Below the pieces are notes generated by a model. It did not search any database and was not told the DNA's origin. It was given only the letters and a program-made list of their open reading frames with translations. Positions 22,913 to 30,196 of a stretch of DNA of 52,056 nucleotides are shown here, in pieces. Each line of letters starts with the position of its first letter. Within the stretch, counting starts at the first letter, position 1. Both the position numbers and the translations under genes were made by a program. The stretch is from a virus: positions 1-52,056 of IMG/VR virus record IMGVR_UViG_3300017735_000012, one strand, 5' to 3'.

Positions 22913-23608
22913 ATGAAAGCGCATATTATAACAATATTGGGACATACACTTTCTGAAGTAGGTGCAGAAAATTGTATTAAGTCTTCAGAAGAATTAAATA
23001 ATCCATTTGAAATTAAAAGTTTTGAAGCTTGTACACCAATCGATGTCGGTGATGTAATGAATGAATATGGCCTTCATTGGAATTTTCCCTGGGAAGGTCA
23101 AGTTCGAGATATAAAATCTGGATTAACTCTCAATGCATATAGAACTCAAGATCATTTAGCCCGCATGGCATGTGCGTTGAGTCATTATGTGTTATGGCAA
23201 AAATGCCAGAATGAAAATAAACCGCTACTAATTCTTGAACACGATGCTATCTTTAGGTATCGTCTTGATCCTACGTTTATCTTGAAGTCTAAATATAATG
23301 TTGTCGGACTGAATGATCCTATTGGCGCCACTCGAAAGGCTAATCTGTTTAAAACAAAGGTTGAAAATTCTGAAAAAGATATTGTTCCTGTACCTCATGT
23401 TGATTCGTTTGAAATCCCACAAGGTTTAGCTGGAAACAGCGCATATATAATTAAACCAGCTGGAGCTACAGCGTTAATTGCAGCTGTTGAAGAATATGGA
23501 TTATGGCCAAATGACGCTATTATGTGTAGGCAATTAATTAAAAAATTGGGTGTAACTCGTAAGTTTTACACATTAGTTCAAGGTTTACCATCAACTACTA
23601 CGGAATAA
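22913..23608 (+). CDS. GT25-like glycosyltransferase 2
   Basis: A 231-residue paralogue: MKAHIITILGHTLSEVGAEN, LLILEHDAIF (EHD, residues 109-111) and GNSAYIIKPAGATALIAAV. A block between the two motifs (MACALSHYVLWQKCQNENKP) matches the other copies. The donor is probably a nucleotide sugar and the acceptor a glycan. It starts 2 nt after the previous stop. Confidence 0.8.
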   Translation: MKAHIITILGHTLSEVGAENCIKSSEELNNPFEIKSFEACTPIDVGDVMNEYGLHWNFPWEGQVRDIKSGLTLNAYRTQDHLARMACALSHYVLWQKCQNENKPLLILEHDAIFRYRLDPTFILKSKYNVVGLNDPIGATRKANLFKTKVENSEKDIVPVPHVDSFEIPQGLAGNSAYIIKPAGATALIAAVEEYGLWPNDAIMCRQLIKKLGVTRKFYTLVQGLPSTTTE

Positions 23609-23610
23609 AA

Positions 23611-24264
23611 ATGAAAGCTTTTGTAATTACTATACCATCACACGAATTGTCTGTAATGTCAGCAAAAAAGTGTATTCGAAGTGCGGCTAAATTTGGTTTA
23701 ACTGTAGAGACGTGGAATGCTATTACACCAAAAGATCGACCAGCAGAGATCTTAGAATCAAAAGGTATTCCAACTCGGCCGTTTGATGAGATTTATTCTC
23801 GTACTCAAAATTGTATGGCAGCGTTTTGTTCTCATATGAGTTTATGGGAACACAGTATTGAAATTGATGAACCAGTCGTTATCTTTGAACACGATGCTGT
23901 AATGACTGGATCTTTACCAGAAGATCTTGAGTTTGATAAAGTAATTACATTTTCAAAGCCGTCATATGGCAATTTCAATACTCCAGTAGATATAGGTGTT
24001 GTTCCACTTATTCAAAAACCATATTTTGGTGGAGCGCATGGTTACATTGTAAAACCAGAAGGAGCAATTGAATTGATTGAAGTCGCTAAAGAAAATCCTC
24101 TTTCTACAGACGTCTTTCTTAATACAAATAATTTTCCATGGTTAGAAGAGTATTATCCATGGGTTTGTATTGCAGCTGATAACTTTACTACAATTCAACA
24201 AGAAGCAGGCTGTAAGGCTAAACATCGTTATGGAGAAACTTATGCAATCGAAAATATTAGATAA
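23611..24264 (+). CDS. GT25-like glycosyltransferase 3
   Basis: A 217-residue paralogue: MKAFVITIPSHELSVMSAKK, VVIFEHDAVM (EHD, residues 93-95) and GGAHGYIVKPEGAIELIEVA. Three divergent copies in a row suggest stepwise addition of different sugars, or diversification under host-receptor or immunity pressure. The downstream gene starts inside its 3' end. Confidence 0.8.
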   Translation: MKAFVITIPSHELSVMSAKKCIRSAAKFGLTVETWNAITPKDRPAEILESKGIPTRPFDEIYSRTQNCMAAFCSHMSLWEHSIEIDEPVVIFEHDAVMTGSLPEDLEFDKVITFSKPSYGNFNTPVDIGVVPLIQKPYFGGAHGYIVKPEGAIELIEVAKENPLSTDVFLNTNNFPWLEEYYPWVCIAADNFTTIQQEAGCKAKHRYGETYAIENIR

Positions 24265-24904
24265 GACATTTTTAACTGGTTGTGATCAAAAAACTGAGTG
24301 GCAGCTGCCGTTTTTCCTTGATAAGTTTTTAGAGTTTAAGCATAAAACTAAACTTATTGTTTGCGACTTTGGTATGTCAGAAGAAATGCGTAATAAAGTT
24401 GTTATGCATAAAGCAGTTGAAGCTGTAATGAATATGGTACTAGATGGACCAGAAACTGGATGGTTTCTAAAACCTAAATCTATGCTGCATTGCCCATCAA
24501 ACGCTACTATCTGGCTTGATACCGATTGTGAGATTAGATCAAATATTGATGACTTATTTACTAAACTCGTACCAAATAAGTTAAATATGGTAGAAGATAG
24601 ACCATGGACAAAACGCCGTGGTGAAGTATGGTATAATTCAGGTGTTGTTGGATTTATTGGTAAACCACCAATCTTGCACTTGTGGGTAGAAAGCACAGAA
24701 AAGAATCAAACAATCGGTGATCAAGAAGTATTGCATGATATGTTAAACCCTATTACGCAATTGACTTTTATTAATCCTTTGCCAAATTCATATAATGTGC
24801 TACGTCTGCAAACTGAACACGATAATTATGACGGTAAAATTAAAGTTATGCACTGGACAGGTGCGAAAGGTAATGAGTCTATTAGGAGTATGATGGATGA
24901 GTAG
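24242..24904 (+). CDS. Glycosyltransferase-like protein with DTD motif
   Basis: About 220 residues from ATG 24242, with GGAG 7 nt upstream; longer in-frame starts lie deeper in the previous gene. ATIWLDTDCEIRS (DTD, residues 93-95) is a metal-binding motif, and WYNSGVVGFIGKPP, DQEVLHDML and KIKVMHWTGAKG resemble GT8-like enzymes. It is a different branch from the two at 18777 and 19571. It overlaps the next gene by 8 nt. Confidence 0.75.
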   Translation: MQSKILDKTFLTGCDQKTEWQLPFFLDKFLEFKHKTKLIVCDFGMSEEMRNKVVMHKAVEAVMNMVLDGPETGWFLKPKSMLHCPSNATIWLDTDCEIRSNIDDLFTKLVPNKLNMVEDRPWTKRRGEVWYNSGVVGFIGKPPILHLWVESTEKNQTIGDQEVLHDMLNPITQLTFINPLPNSYNVLRLQTEHDNYDGKIKVMHWTGAKGNESIRSMMDE

Positions 24905-25502
24905 AGTTGTACACGTAATTGGAAACGGTGATAGTGCAGCATTTTATCAGAAAGAGCCTCGTAAAGGTTTAAAGCTTACTTGCAATATTCCTCCTTTTGA
25001 GGTAAAAGCATATGCTACATGTATAGTAGATTTTAAGATGATGAAAGCTATTGATAAGGGTGAAGTAACTCTCGGTGGTGAATGGATTGTTGGAGCAAGG
25101 CCAAAAGAATATTGTGCAAGAAATCCTAAATTTCATATGAAAATTGCACATCATATTAAAGAATTCTATACTAAGATTCCTAAATATGCTCCTAACTATA
25201 CTGATTTTAATTGTGGTATGATGGCAGTTTATTATGCTGCAGAAAAATTAAAGGCGACTGAAATCAATATGTGGGGGTTTGATACTATCTTTGACTTCAA
25301 TATGAGAAGCTATACTGATCTTGTAATTGAATCAGATAGAGGAAATATGAATAACAACCGGTTAATTAATAATTGGCGCCCAGTATGGATGAATATGTTT
25401 AAAGATAAAAACTTCAAAGAAATTAAATTTAATCTACATCATAAACATTCAGCTATCAAGTTTAAAATTCCTAGTAACGTAGAAATTATTACACACACCT
25501 AA
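24897..25502 (+). CDS. Putative GT42/DUF115-like sugar enzyme
   Basis: A 201-residue protein. RVVHVIGNGDSAAFYQKE gives a nucleotide-binding GNGxSA loop, LTCNIPPFEVKAYATCIVD a conserved CN strand, and INMWGFDTIFD a GxD-type motif. This order is reminiscent of CST-type sialyltransferases (GT42) and DUF115 proteins, though the match is by eye and weak. It is the last gene of the glycan block. GGAG precedes the start. Confidence 0.6.
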   Translation: MSRVVHVIGNGDSAAFYQKEPRKGLKLTCNIPPFEVKAYATCIVDFKMMKAIDKGEVTLGGEWIVGARPKEYCARNPKFHMKIAHHIKEFYTKIPKYAPNYTDFNCGMMAVYYAAEKLKATEINMWGFDTIFDFNMRSYTDLVIESDRGNMNNNRLINNWRPVWMNMFKDKNFKEIKFNLHHKHSAIKFKIPSNVEIITHT

Positions 25503-25505
25503 GCA

Positions 25506-25534
25506 TTTACTTTTTGATATAAATATGGTATAAT
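25506..25534 (+). promoter_or_regulatory. Sigma70-type promoter with overlapping late box
   Basis: TTTACT (25506-25511), 17 bp, TATAAT (25529-25534) with TGG upstream. An exact TATAAATA also lies at 25518-25525. The -10 box ends 6 nt before ATG 25541, so the message would begin at or next to the start codon. Confidence 0.7.
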
Positions 25535-25540
25535 GGTACC

Positions 25541-25963
25541 ATGAATATAATAGAGATAGATGGTGGAACAGTAGTAGAACGTAAAGTGGCTGAAAAAGCC
25601 ATTGATTTTGCTATTAAAAAATTAATGCCGCGGATTCGGACACTTGATATTAGTCTTCAAATTATGAAGATTGAAGATAAGGTTGACGGTTATTGTCTTT
25701 GTATTGATAACAGAACATTTGAAATAGAGATACAAAGCGGCATACATTATGAAGATTTTGTAACAGCCATATTCCATGAAATGGTACACGTTAAACAACA
25801 TTTGCGTAAAGAGCTTGTAGATAAAGGTTTTATAAAAATATGGAAAGGCGAAGATTGGATTAGCATGTTTACAACTGTTGATGAATATATGAAGTTACCA
25901 TGGGAAGAAGAAGCGTATAGACTACAAGAGGAATTATTCGAGGAGTATAATAATGTGGATTGA
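25541..25963 (+). CDS. Zinc metallopeptidase-like protein
   Basis: A 140-residue protein. AIFHEMVHVKQH (His79, Glu80, His83) is an HExxH zinc-protease motif, and PWEEEAYRLQEELF about 40 residues later offers the third ligand, as in SprT-like and related minimal metallopeptidases. The rest is a small mixed fold. No ribosome site is visible before ATG 25541 and the -10 box lies 6 nt away, which suggests leaderless translation. The substrate is unknown. It overlaps the first desaturase gene by 11 nt. Confidence 0.75.
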   Translation: MNIIEIDGGTVVERKVAEKAIDFAIKKLMPRIRTLDISLQIMKIEDKVDGYCLCIDNRTFEIEIQSGIHYEDFVTAIFHEMVHVKQHLRKELVDKGFIKIWKGEDWISMFTTVDEYMKLPWEEEAYRLQEELFEEYNNVD

Positions 25964-26732
25964 ATGGGATAGAGTAGATAAATCACGACTCATAGTTCCT
26001 ATATGGACACATACTATGTTGGTATATTTTCTATATACCTTTCAGTGGTGGTATTTAGTTCCATTTGTAATCATCAATTATGCAATGAATACTACGTTGT
26101 CTATATTTCTGCATAAAACACTCGCTCATAGACATTGGTCGTATAATTCTAAAATTTTAGATCATATCTTTGCCTTTATAACATCGATAAATTTTTTTGG
26201 TGGTCCAATACAATGGGCTATTATGCATAGATTACATCATAAATACACAGACGAATTTGAAGATCCGCATGCACCACAAATCGTAGGACACATAATTTCT
26301 CATTTACATTTGTGGAAAGTACCACCGATTGATATTAAGAAAAAAATTAAAGTAAGAGATTTGTTTAGAGACTATAAGCATCTCATAGTTTATTTTAAGT
26401 ATCCTAATCTATCATCGTTTTTAGCTTGGGTTATAGTGGGTATTCTATTTGGTATAGAAGGTATGGCAATTGTAGGAGCAGCATCATGTTGGCAACTGCA
26501 TACATTGGGTATTGTTGACAATTGGGTACATAGAAAGGGAAATGGTATAATTATCAATCCAGCTCGTTGGTTTACGGCTGTAATTATGGGTTCACCAGAG
26601 GCTATAGAACATAAAGAACATCATGAAAAGCCATGGGTTTATACTCATATCGATGGTTGGTTTGATTACCATGCAAGAATAATGGAAATTCTAGCTAAAT
26701 ACAGATTGGTAAAAATCAATGTTGTTAAATAA
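25953..26732 (+). CDS. Fatty-acid desaturase 1 (acyl-CoA/lipid delta-9 type)
   Basis: A 259-residue membrane protein. The three histidine boxes of membrane di-iron desaturases are present: HKTLAHRHW (His54, 59 and 61), HRLHHKYTD (His92, 95 and 96) and EHKEHHEKP near residue 220. Hydrophobic segments flank them (TMLVYFLYTFQWWYLVPFVI and others). It would introduce a double bond into fatty acyl chains using O2 and electrons from the host. GAGGAG lies 8 nt before the start. A tandem paralogue follows. Confidence 0.9.
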   Translation: MWIEWDRVDKSRLIVPIWTHTMLVYFLYTFQWWYLVPFVIINYAMNTTLSIFLHKTLAHRHWSYNSKILDHIFAFITSINFFGGPIQWAIMHRLHHKYTDEFEDPHAPQIVGHIISHLHLWKVPPIDIKKKIKVRDLFRDYKHLIVYFKYPNLSSFLAWVIVGILFGIEGMAIVGAASCWQLHTLGIVDNWVHRKGNGIIINPARWFTAVIMGSPEAIEHKEHHEKPWVYTHIDGWFDYHARIMEILAKYRLVKINVVK

Positions 26733-27507
26733 AATATCTTGGGTACGTTTAATCTATAATATATTATTACAAGCTTTAGGCTTATATGCTATCTATTATA
26801 CGTTTATCACTGGTCAATATTACTTATTTGTAGCTGCGTTGTTGATTATGTTTTTAACTCAGTTTACAATCTATGCACATTATCATATGGTAGTAACGCA
26901 TGGATCATGGAAGTTTAATTACAAATGGATTGATCATATATTTTTTGTAATAGGTATAGTACAAGGAATGGGATCTCCAATACCGTGGGCCGTAGTCCAT
27001 AGACTTCATCATAAATATGTTGATACTGACGATGATCCGCATTCTCCGACAAATTTAGGTTTGTTTATAACTCAGTTTCATGGTTGGAAAACACCAGATA
27101 TTATAAATGCTAGAGTTCCAAAAAAAGATTTAATTAAAAACTTTTCGCATCTAAAAATATATAATAGTAAAACAGCTATTAGCTTAGTTAATATTTTAGG
27201 ATGGTTATCGATATATGGATTATTTGGTTTTAACGGTATTATGGCTACTGCTTTAGGTTTAGCCTTAACTAGTAATAATTTAGGTTTAACAAACGGATGG
27301 ATACATCGATTAGGTGATAAGTACGTTGATAAACCAAATCTATTTTGGTGGTCATTATTTTTAGGTTCACCTGAGGCATACTTTCATAGAGAACACCATG
27401 ATAAACCTTTTAAATATTCGCACACTAAATCAATATTTGAATGGCATGCTAGATTGGTTGAGCTCTTCCAATACATTGGCTTAGCAACTATTAACGAAAA
27501 AAAATGA
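26719..27507 (+). CDS. Fatty-acid desaturase 2, tandem paralogue
   Basis: A 262-residue membrane protein with the same three boxes: HYHMVVTHGSW, HRLHHKYVDTDDDPHSP and FHREHHDKP. It overlaps the first desaturase by 14 nt with only a weak ribosome site. Divergence from copy 1 is strong outside the boxes, so regiospecificity or substrate may differ. Related acyl-lipid desaturases have been described in cyanophages, where they are thought to adjust membrane fluidity. Together the pair implies lipid remodelling during infection. Confidence 0.9.
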   Translation: MLLNKISWVRLIYNILLQALGLYAIYYTFITGQYYLFVAALLIMFLTQFTIYAHYHMVVTHGSWKFNYKWIDHIFFVIGIVQGMGSPIPWAVVHRLHHKYVDTDDDPHSPTNLGLFITQFHGWKTPDIINARVPKKDLIKNFSHLKIYNSKTAISLVNILGWLSIYGLFGFNGIMATALGLALTSNNLGLTNGWIHRLGDKYVDKPNLFWWSLFLGSPEAYFHREHHDKPFKYSHTKSIFEWHARLVELFQYIGLATINEKK

Positions 27508-27513
27508 AATAAA

Positions 27514-27556
27514 ATGCGTTTTAGGCATGTACAAACTAGTAAAAACAGGGTATAAT
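27514..27556 (+). promoter_or_regulatory. Sigma70-type promoter with ATGC-N7-GCAT element
   Basis: ATGC-GTTTTAG-GCAT (27514-27528) merges into TGTACA (27528-27533), then 17 bp and TATAAT (27551-27556). The first 23 bp are identical to those at 32507-32529. Confidence 0.85.
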
Positions 27557-27589
27557 GGTCCTATAATAAAGAAGGAAGAGGAGCCTTTA

Positions 27590-27940
27590 ATGTTTACTAA
27601 ATCACAAATCGAATTGCAAGCCCACATCGAAGCTAAAAACGCTGAAGGTCAGAAGTGGATGGATGAAAATCCTGGATCTTTTTATGGCATGACTGTCACT
27701 GATCCTGCACACTGGGCAGAGCAGGGTATTACTACTGTCGAGCAGTACGAGTATCAGATGGAATACTATGGTCTGTTTGACTATATTGCTAACGAGACAT
27801 CAAAGTCAAATGCTCGTTACTTACTAAGCATGTGCACTACTATCGAGGACTTAGATGCTGTGTATTCAGATTTCGGTGCTCAGATGGATATTGATCCAGC
27901 GTGGGAGGTAGAAAAAGCTTGGTGTGAGGATGCAGCATAA
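27590..27940 (+). CDS. Early-type hypothetical protein (116 residues)
   Basis: ATG 27590 follows GAAGAGGAG; the in-frame ATG at 27527 lies in the -35 box and cannot be transcribed. The protein (MFTKSQIELQAHIEAKNAEG, EQYEYQMEYYGLFDYIANET, AQMDIDPAWEVEKAWCEDAA) is acidic and helical, with no recognised family. First gene after a strong promoter, hence perhaps an early host-interaction protein. It overlaps the next gene by one base. Confidence 0.65.
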   Translation: MFTKSQIELQAHIEAKNAEGQKWMDENPGSFYGMTVTDPAHWAEQGITTVEQYEYQMEYYGLFDYIANETSKSNARYLLSMCTTIEDLDAVYSDFGAQMDIDPAWEVEKAWCEDAA

Positions 27941-28173
27941 TGGAAAAAACTACAGAAATTTTAGGTTCTTATTTTACAACACATCCGTACGACGAGTATA
28001 ATGGTGATGGTGTAAGTTTAACAGATAAGTTTGCAATATTAAGAGAAGAGTATACCAAATCTGGTAAAAAGATTATTAATATGAAAACTTATTATAATAG
28101 TGGATTTAATCATACGACTCAACAAGATGAAGCAGAACCAGAATTTGGTGTTGAGATTGAGTGGATATGGTAG
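27940..28173 (+). CDS. Early-type hypothetical protein (77 residues)
   Basis: The 77-residue acidic protein (GSYFTTHPYDEYNGDGVSL, LREEYTKSGKKIINMKTYYN, EPEFGVEIEWIW) starts on a TAATG overlap with the preceding gene. It has no membrane segment or known motif. Its stop codon is followed at once by a long hairpin (28177-28228) that opens the non-coding region. Confidence 0.6.
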   Translation: MEKTTEILGSYFTTHPYDEYNGDGVSLTDKFAILREEYTKSGKKIINMKTYYNSGFNHTTQQDEAEPEFGVEIEWIW

Positions 28174-28473
28174 AGTTTAGCAAAGTCGCTCCTGTCTCGC
28201 TCCTCTCTCAGTGAAGCGATTTTGCTAATCCTATAGTCGAGCGGTATAACGCGGTCAAGCCTGTAAACGACTTTAAATTTAAGACGCAGGTGGGAAATTA
28301 TAGAGCGCCCTCATTAGAAAGACTCACCTATAAAGATGGGTTGGTCGCCAAATAGACCCGATAGTCCTTACTGTTAGGGACGATAACAAAGGAGAACCGC
28401 ATCCAGCAATTATAAGTTGGCTCTGCTCAATAAGGGAGAGGTAAAGAACTGCCTCTCCCACATAAGGATTTTT
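28174..28473 (+). ncRNA. Structured non-coding region, candidate RNA
   Basis: About 300 nt without a plausible reading frame in any phase. It contains several stems: a 14-bp stem (28177-28190 with 28215-28228, one G-U), AGTCG/CGACT (28235-28239, 28268-28272), AGGTGGG/CTCACCT (28288-28294, 28323-28329), TTGG-TCG-CCAA, GTCCTTA/TAGGGAC (28364-28370, 28375-28381), and GGGAGAGG/CCTCTCCC (28434-28441, 28452-28459). Local GC content is higher than around it. No internal promoter is evident, so it would be part of the 27528 transcript. I cannot assign it to a known RNA class; features weakly recalling a group I intron are discussed in the findings. Confidence 0.45.
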
Positions 28474-28617
28474 ATGCTTAGATGGTATGATCATGTTATG
28501 ATTTCAATGTTTGCTTGGGTTATATCTCAAGGATTAATTTATAATCTTTTTTGGGCTGTATTAGGTTATGCCGTATTTGTAAATTACATGGGACAAAGGA
28601 GAGATGGAAATGTCTGA
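28474..28617 (+). CDS. Small membrane protein (47 residues)
   Basis: ATG 28474 follows AAGGA at a good distance; the longer frame from TTG 28417 would run through the hairpin and lacks a site. The product (MLRWYDHVMISMFAWVISQG, LIYNLFWAVLGYAVFVNYMG) has one or two membrane-spanning segments and a basic C-terminus (QRRDGNV). No function known. It overlaps the next gene by 8 nt. Confidence 0.6.
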   Translation: MLRWYDHVMISMFAWVISQGLIYNLFWAVLGYAVFVNYMGQRRDGNV

Positions 28618-28873
28618 TGATTTCTTTGATTTCGGTTTTACTGCTGTTGATGAAACAGAACTGCAGGCTGTACAAGATGCACAAAAGGCAAAGGGAGATG
28701 TTGAAGTAAAGGCTAACACTAATCAAGAAAAACTTGATAAGTTATATAATGCTATTACTCCGTTGCTCAATAATCTGAAGAAAAATCCTGAAAAGGATTA
28801 TATTTTATGGCCAAATCGTGTAGAGAAAGTAGATCAGTTCGAAGATATGCTTCGCAAAATCTACCAGTCTTAA
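28610..28873 (+). CDS. Conserved T4-like phage protein, DFGFTAVDE type
   Basis: An 87-residue protein from ATG 28610 with AGGAGAG 8 nt upstream (ATG 28604 is too close). The N-terminus MSDDFFDFGFTAVDETEL is a signature I recognise from small conserved proteins of T4-like marine phages. The rest (NQEKLDKLYNAITPLLNNLK, YILWPNRVEKVDQFEDMLRK) is helical. Its DFGF tail resembles interaction peptides, but no partner is known. Confidence 0.7.
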   Translation: MSDDFFDFGFTAVDETELQAVQDAQKAKGDVEVKANTNQEKLDKLYNAITPLLNNLKKNPEKDYILWPNRVEKVDQFEDMLRKIYQS

Positions 28874-28899
28874 AATTTATTTTAAAAAAAATGATAAGC

Positions 28900-28934
28900 C
28901 TTTGTTTTTATTCGAAAACAAAGTGCGTTTTTTT
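28900..28934 (+). terminator. Intrinsic terminator
   Basis: CTTTGTTTT (28900-28908) pairs perfectly with AAAACAAAG (28915-28923) around a 6-nt loop; TGCG and seven T follow. It separates the 28610 gene from the promoter at 28936. An A-run on the upstream side could let it work in both directions. Confidence 0.75.
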
Positions 28935-28935
28935 A

Positions 28936-28964
28936 TGTACAAATCTAAAAAAACAGGGTATAAT
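28936..28964 (+). promoter_or_regulatory. Sigma70-type promoter of the envelope/FabF operon
   Basis: TGTACA (28936-28941), 17 bp, TATAAT (28959-28964). The leader AGATCTATAAAATGAA...AGCTGAGGAGC is nearly the same as that at 32550-32580. Confidence 0.8.
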
Positions 28965-28999
28965 AGATCTATAAAATGAAGAAAGCTGAGGAGCAAAAA

Positions 29000-29272
29000 A
29001 TGTTTTTAAAGAATCTTACAAAGTTAGAACAGAACCTTTGGAAGTCTCACGTTGAATTTATGGGCGTTGATAACGATATGGCTGAAATGTATGCTGAAGA
29101 TCGCAATGATGTCATTGAAGCTAAGTATCGTTTCAACAAAGGTCATATGGGTTCACTACGTCATTTCATCGATCGTATGGATACACATCCACGCGAAGGT
29201 GTAGTAATGGCTTTTGCCGCTGATCTTGGTGAAGATTGGGTTTATGATAATCTTGGTTATGAGGTGCGATAA
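29000..29272 (+). CDS. Early-type hypothetical protein (90 residues)
   Basis: ATG 29000 follows GAGGAG; an in-frame ATG 24 nt earlier is before that site. The protein (MFLKNLTKLEQNLWKSHVEF, AEMYAEDRNDVIEAKYRFNK, REGVVMAFAADLGEDWVYDN) is helical and acidic. Not recognised. First gene of an operon running to 31977. Confidence 0.65.
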   Translation: MFLKNLTKLEQNLWKSHVEFMGVDNDMAEMYAEDRNDVIEAKYRFNKGHMGSLRHFIDRMDTHPREGVVMAFAADLGEDWVYDNLGYEVR

Positions 29273-29388
29273 TGGAAGGTTTTGAGTTTGAAGGTATTTG
29301 GATCGAAAATCCTTATTTGTCAGAGTGTGGTCGTTTCGAAGTAGACCCAAAAGAATATTATGGAATTGATGTAGAGGAGTCAGAATAA
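29272..29388 (+). CDS. 38-residue acidic protein
   Basis: The frame starts on a TAATG overlap at 29272 and ends on another at 29388, exactly filling the gap between its neighbours. The product (MEGFEFEGIWIENPYLSECG then RFEVDPKEYYGIDVEESE) is acidic with a regular composition. The exact fit at both ends is the best evidence that it is translated. Function unknown. Confidence 0.65.
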   Translation: MEGFEFEGIWIENPYLSECGRFEVDPKEYYGIDVEESE

Positions 29389-29594
29389 TGGGTATGTCAA
29401 GTTATGTTATGGATGTTGAAGAGCAGTTCATTGATAAGTGTGCTGATATTGCTATTGATTCTGAATCATTCGAAGAGTATGCTAAGAGAACAATTAAAGC
29501 TTTTAGCATGGTGCCACATTTAAGTGGCCAAGAAATTTCTGATATTATCGAAGATGTTTGGTATGAAATGACTGTACAATTGGGAGGAAACTAA
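29388..29594 (+). CDS. Small acidic hypothetical protein (68 residues)
   Basis: A 68-residue protein behind GAGGAG. It is helical and acidic (SSYVMDVEEQFIDKCADIAI, EYAKRTIKAFSMVPHLSGQE, IEDVWYEMTVQLGGN), with one cysteine and no membrane segment. Not recognised. ATG 29394 is an alternative start. Confidence 0.6.
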   Translation: MGMSSYVMDVEEQFIDKCADIAIDSESFEEYAKRTIKAFSMVPHLSGQEISDIIEDVWYEMTVQLGGN

Positions 29595-29595
29595 T

Positions 29596-29841
29596 ATGGC
29601 TATTGTTATCACTAAAGAGTCGACTTATGAAGAGCGTATGGATGTCATTCGTGCTGCATCTAAAAGATTGGCTGCATTGAAAAAGCGTGAAGCTTATTAT
29701 ACTCGCCAAGAAGTTGAACCTAAAAAAGGTCAAGATCTTGACGAAAACTACAACCACTGGCAAGATGCGCCACAATATGCGGAGAAATATTATGGCGATA
29801 AGATGCGCGATACTGTTGCTATGGATAACGATTGGAACTAG
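29596..29841 (+). CDS. Small charged hypothetical protein (81 residues)
   Basis: An 81-residue protein with GGAGG upstream. The first half is basic and helical (YEERMDVIRAASKRLAALKK), the second half acidic and aromatic (YNHWQDAPQYAEKYYGDKMR). Function unknown. The next gene begins inside its last 50 nt. Confidence 0.6.
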   Translation: MAIVITKESTYEERMDVIRAASKRLAALKKREAYYTRQEVEPKKGQDLDENYNHWQDAPQYAEKYYGDKMRDTVAMDNDWN

Positions 29842-30070
29842 TGCTTACGCACAAGATTGTTTCTATTCGCAACAAACAACATATTCAGATGGATCGGTTA
29901 TCAATGATATTAAAAAATATGATTGTAAATCACCTCCAAAGGTTGTTGTTATCGAGAAAGAAATGCCATCAAAGGATCGTGGTGTAGGTGAATTCTTATT
30001 TGGTGCTGAAGAAAACAATCAAAGTATCAGTAAGTTGTTTGAAGTGGTACTAAGTTTAGGAGTTTTGTAA
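29792..30070 (+). CDS. Exported small protein with signal peptide
   Basis: A 92-residue protein from ATG 29792 with GGAG 7 nt upstream. MAIRCAILLLWITIGTSAYA is a typical signal peptide, with AYA-Q as a signal peptidase I site. The mature part has Cys pairs (QDCFYSQQ, KKYDCKSPP) that could form a disulphide, and ends GVGEFLFGAEENNQSISK... . It is therefore probably periplasmic. It stands in front of a membrane peptide and a lipoprotein, so the three may act at the envelope. Confidence 0.7.
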   Translation: MAIRCAILLLWITIGTSAYAQDCFYSQQTTYSDGSVINDIKKYDCKSPPKVVVIEKEMPSKDRGVGEFLFGAEENNQSISKLFEVVLSLGVL

Positions 30071-30195
30071 TGTTTAATATTGGCTTAGGAATTGTTATAG
30101 GTATAGGTATGACGGTATTTTTTCCAGATATGCAGAACCTATTTGTAGATTCTGGTTTAAGAGATATTATTGTTGAAAGATTGAATGGAGTATAA
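30070..30195 (+). CDS. 41-residue membrane peptide
   Basis: The frame begins on a TAATG overlap at 30070 and ends at 30195, one base before the lipoprotein start. MFNIGLGIVIGIGMTVFFP is a glycine-rich membrane segment, followed by a short polar tail (DMQNLFVDSGLRDIIVERLN). Its GGAG in the last codons is the ribosome site of the next gene. Not otherwise recognised. Confidence 0.6.
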   Translation: MFNIGLGIVIGIGMTVFFPDMQNLFVDSGLRDIIVERLNGV

Positions 30196-30196
30196 A

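Noticed and set aside
27527-27589. Longer start of the 116-residue gene
   Set aside because: The in-frame ATG is within the -35 box ATGTACA, upstream of the expected transcript start. The same applies to ATG 17281.
28231-28381. Group I intron or tRNA-like RNA
   Set aside because: Some pieces resemble R and S elements of group I introns (AACGACT and GATAGTCC) and a D-arm (AGCGGTATAACGC), but P7 pairs over only 4 bp, no exon halves of one gene flank it, and no acceptor or T-arm closes a tRNA. Kept only as a structured region of unknown class.
28434-28470. Intrinsic terminator GGGAGAGG/CCTCTCCC
   Set aside because: The stem is strong, but the T run comes 9 nt later and overlaps the ribosome site region of the next gene, and no new promoter follows. 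More likely part of the RNA structure.
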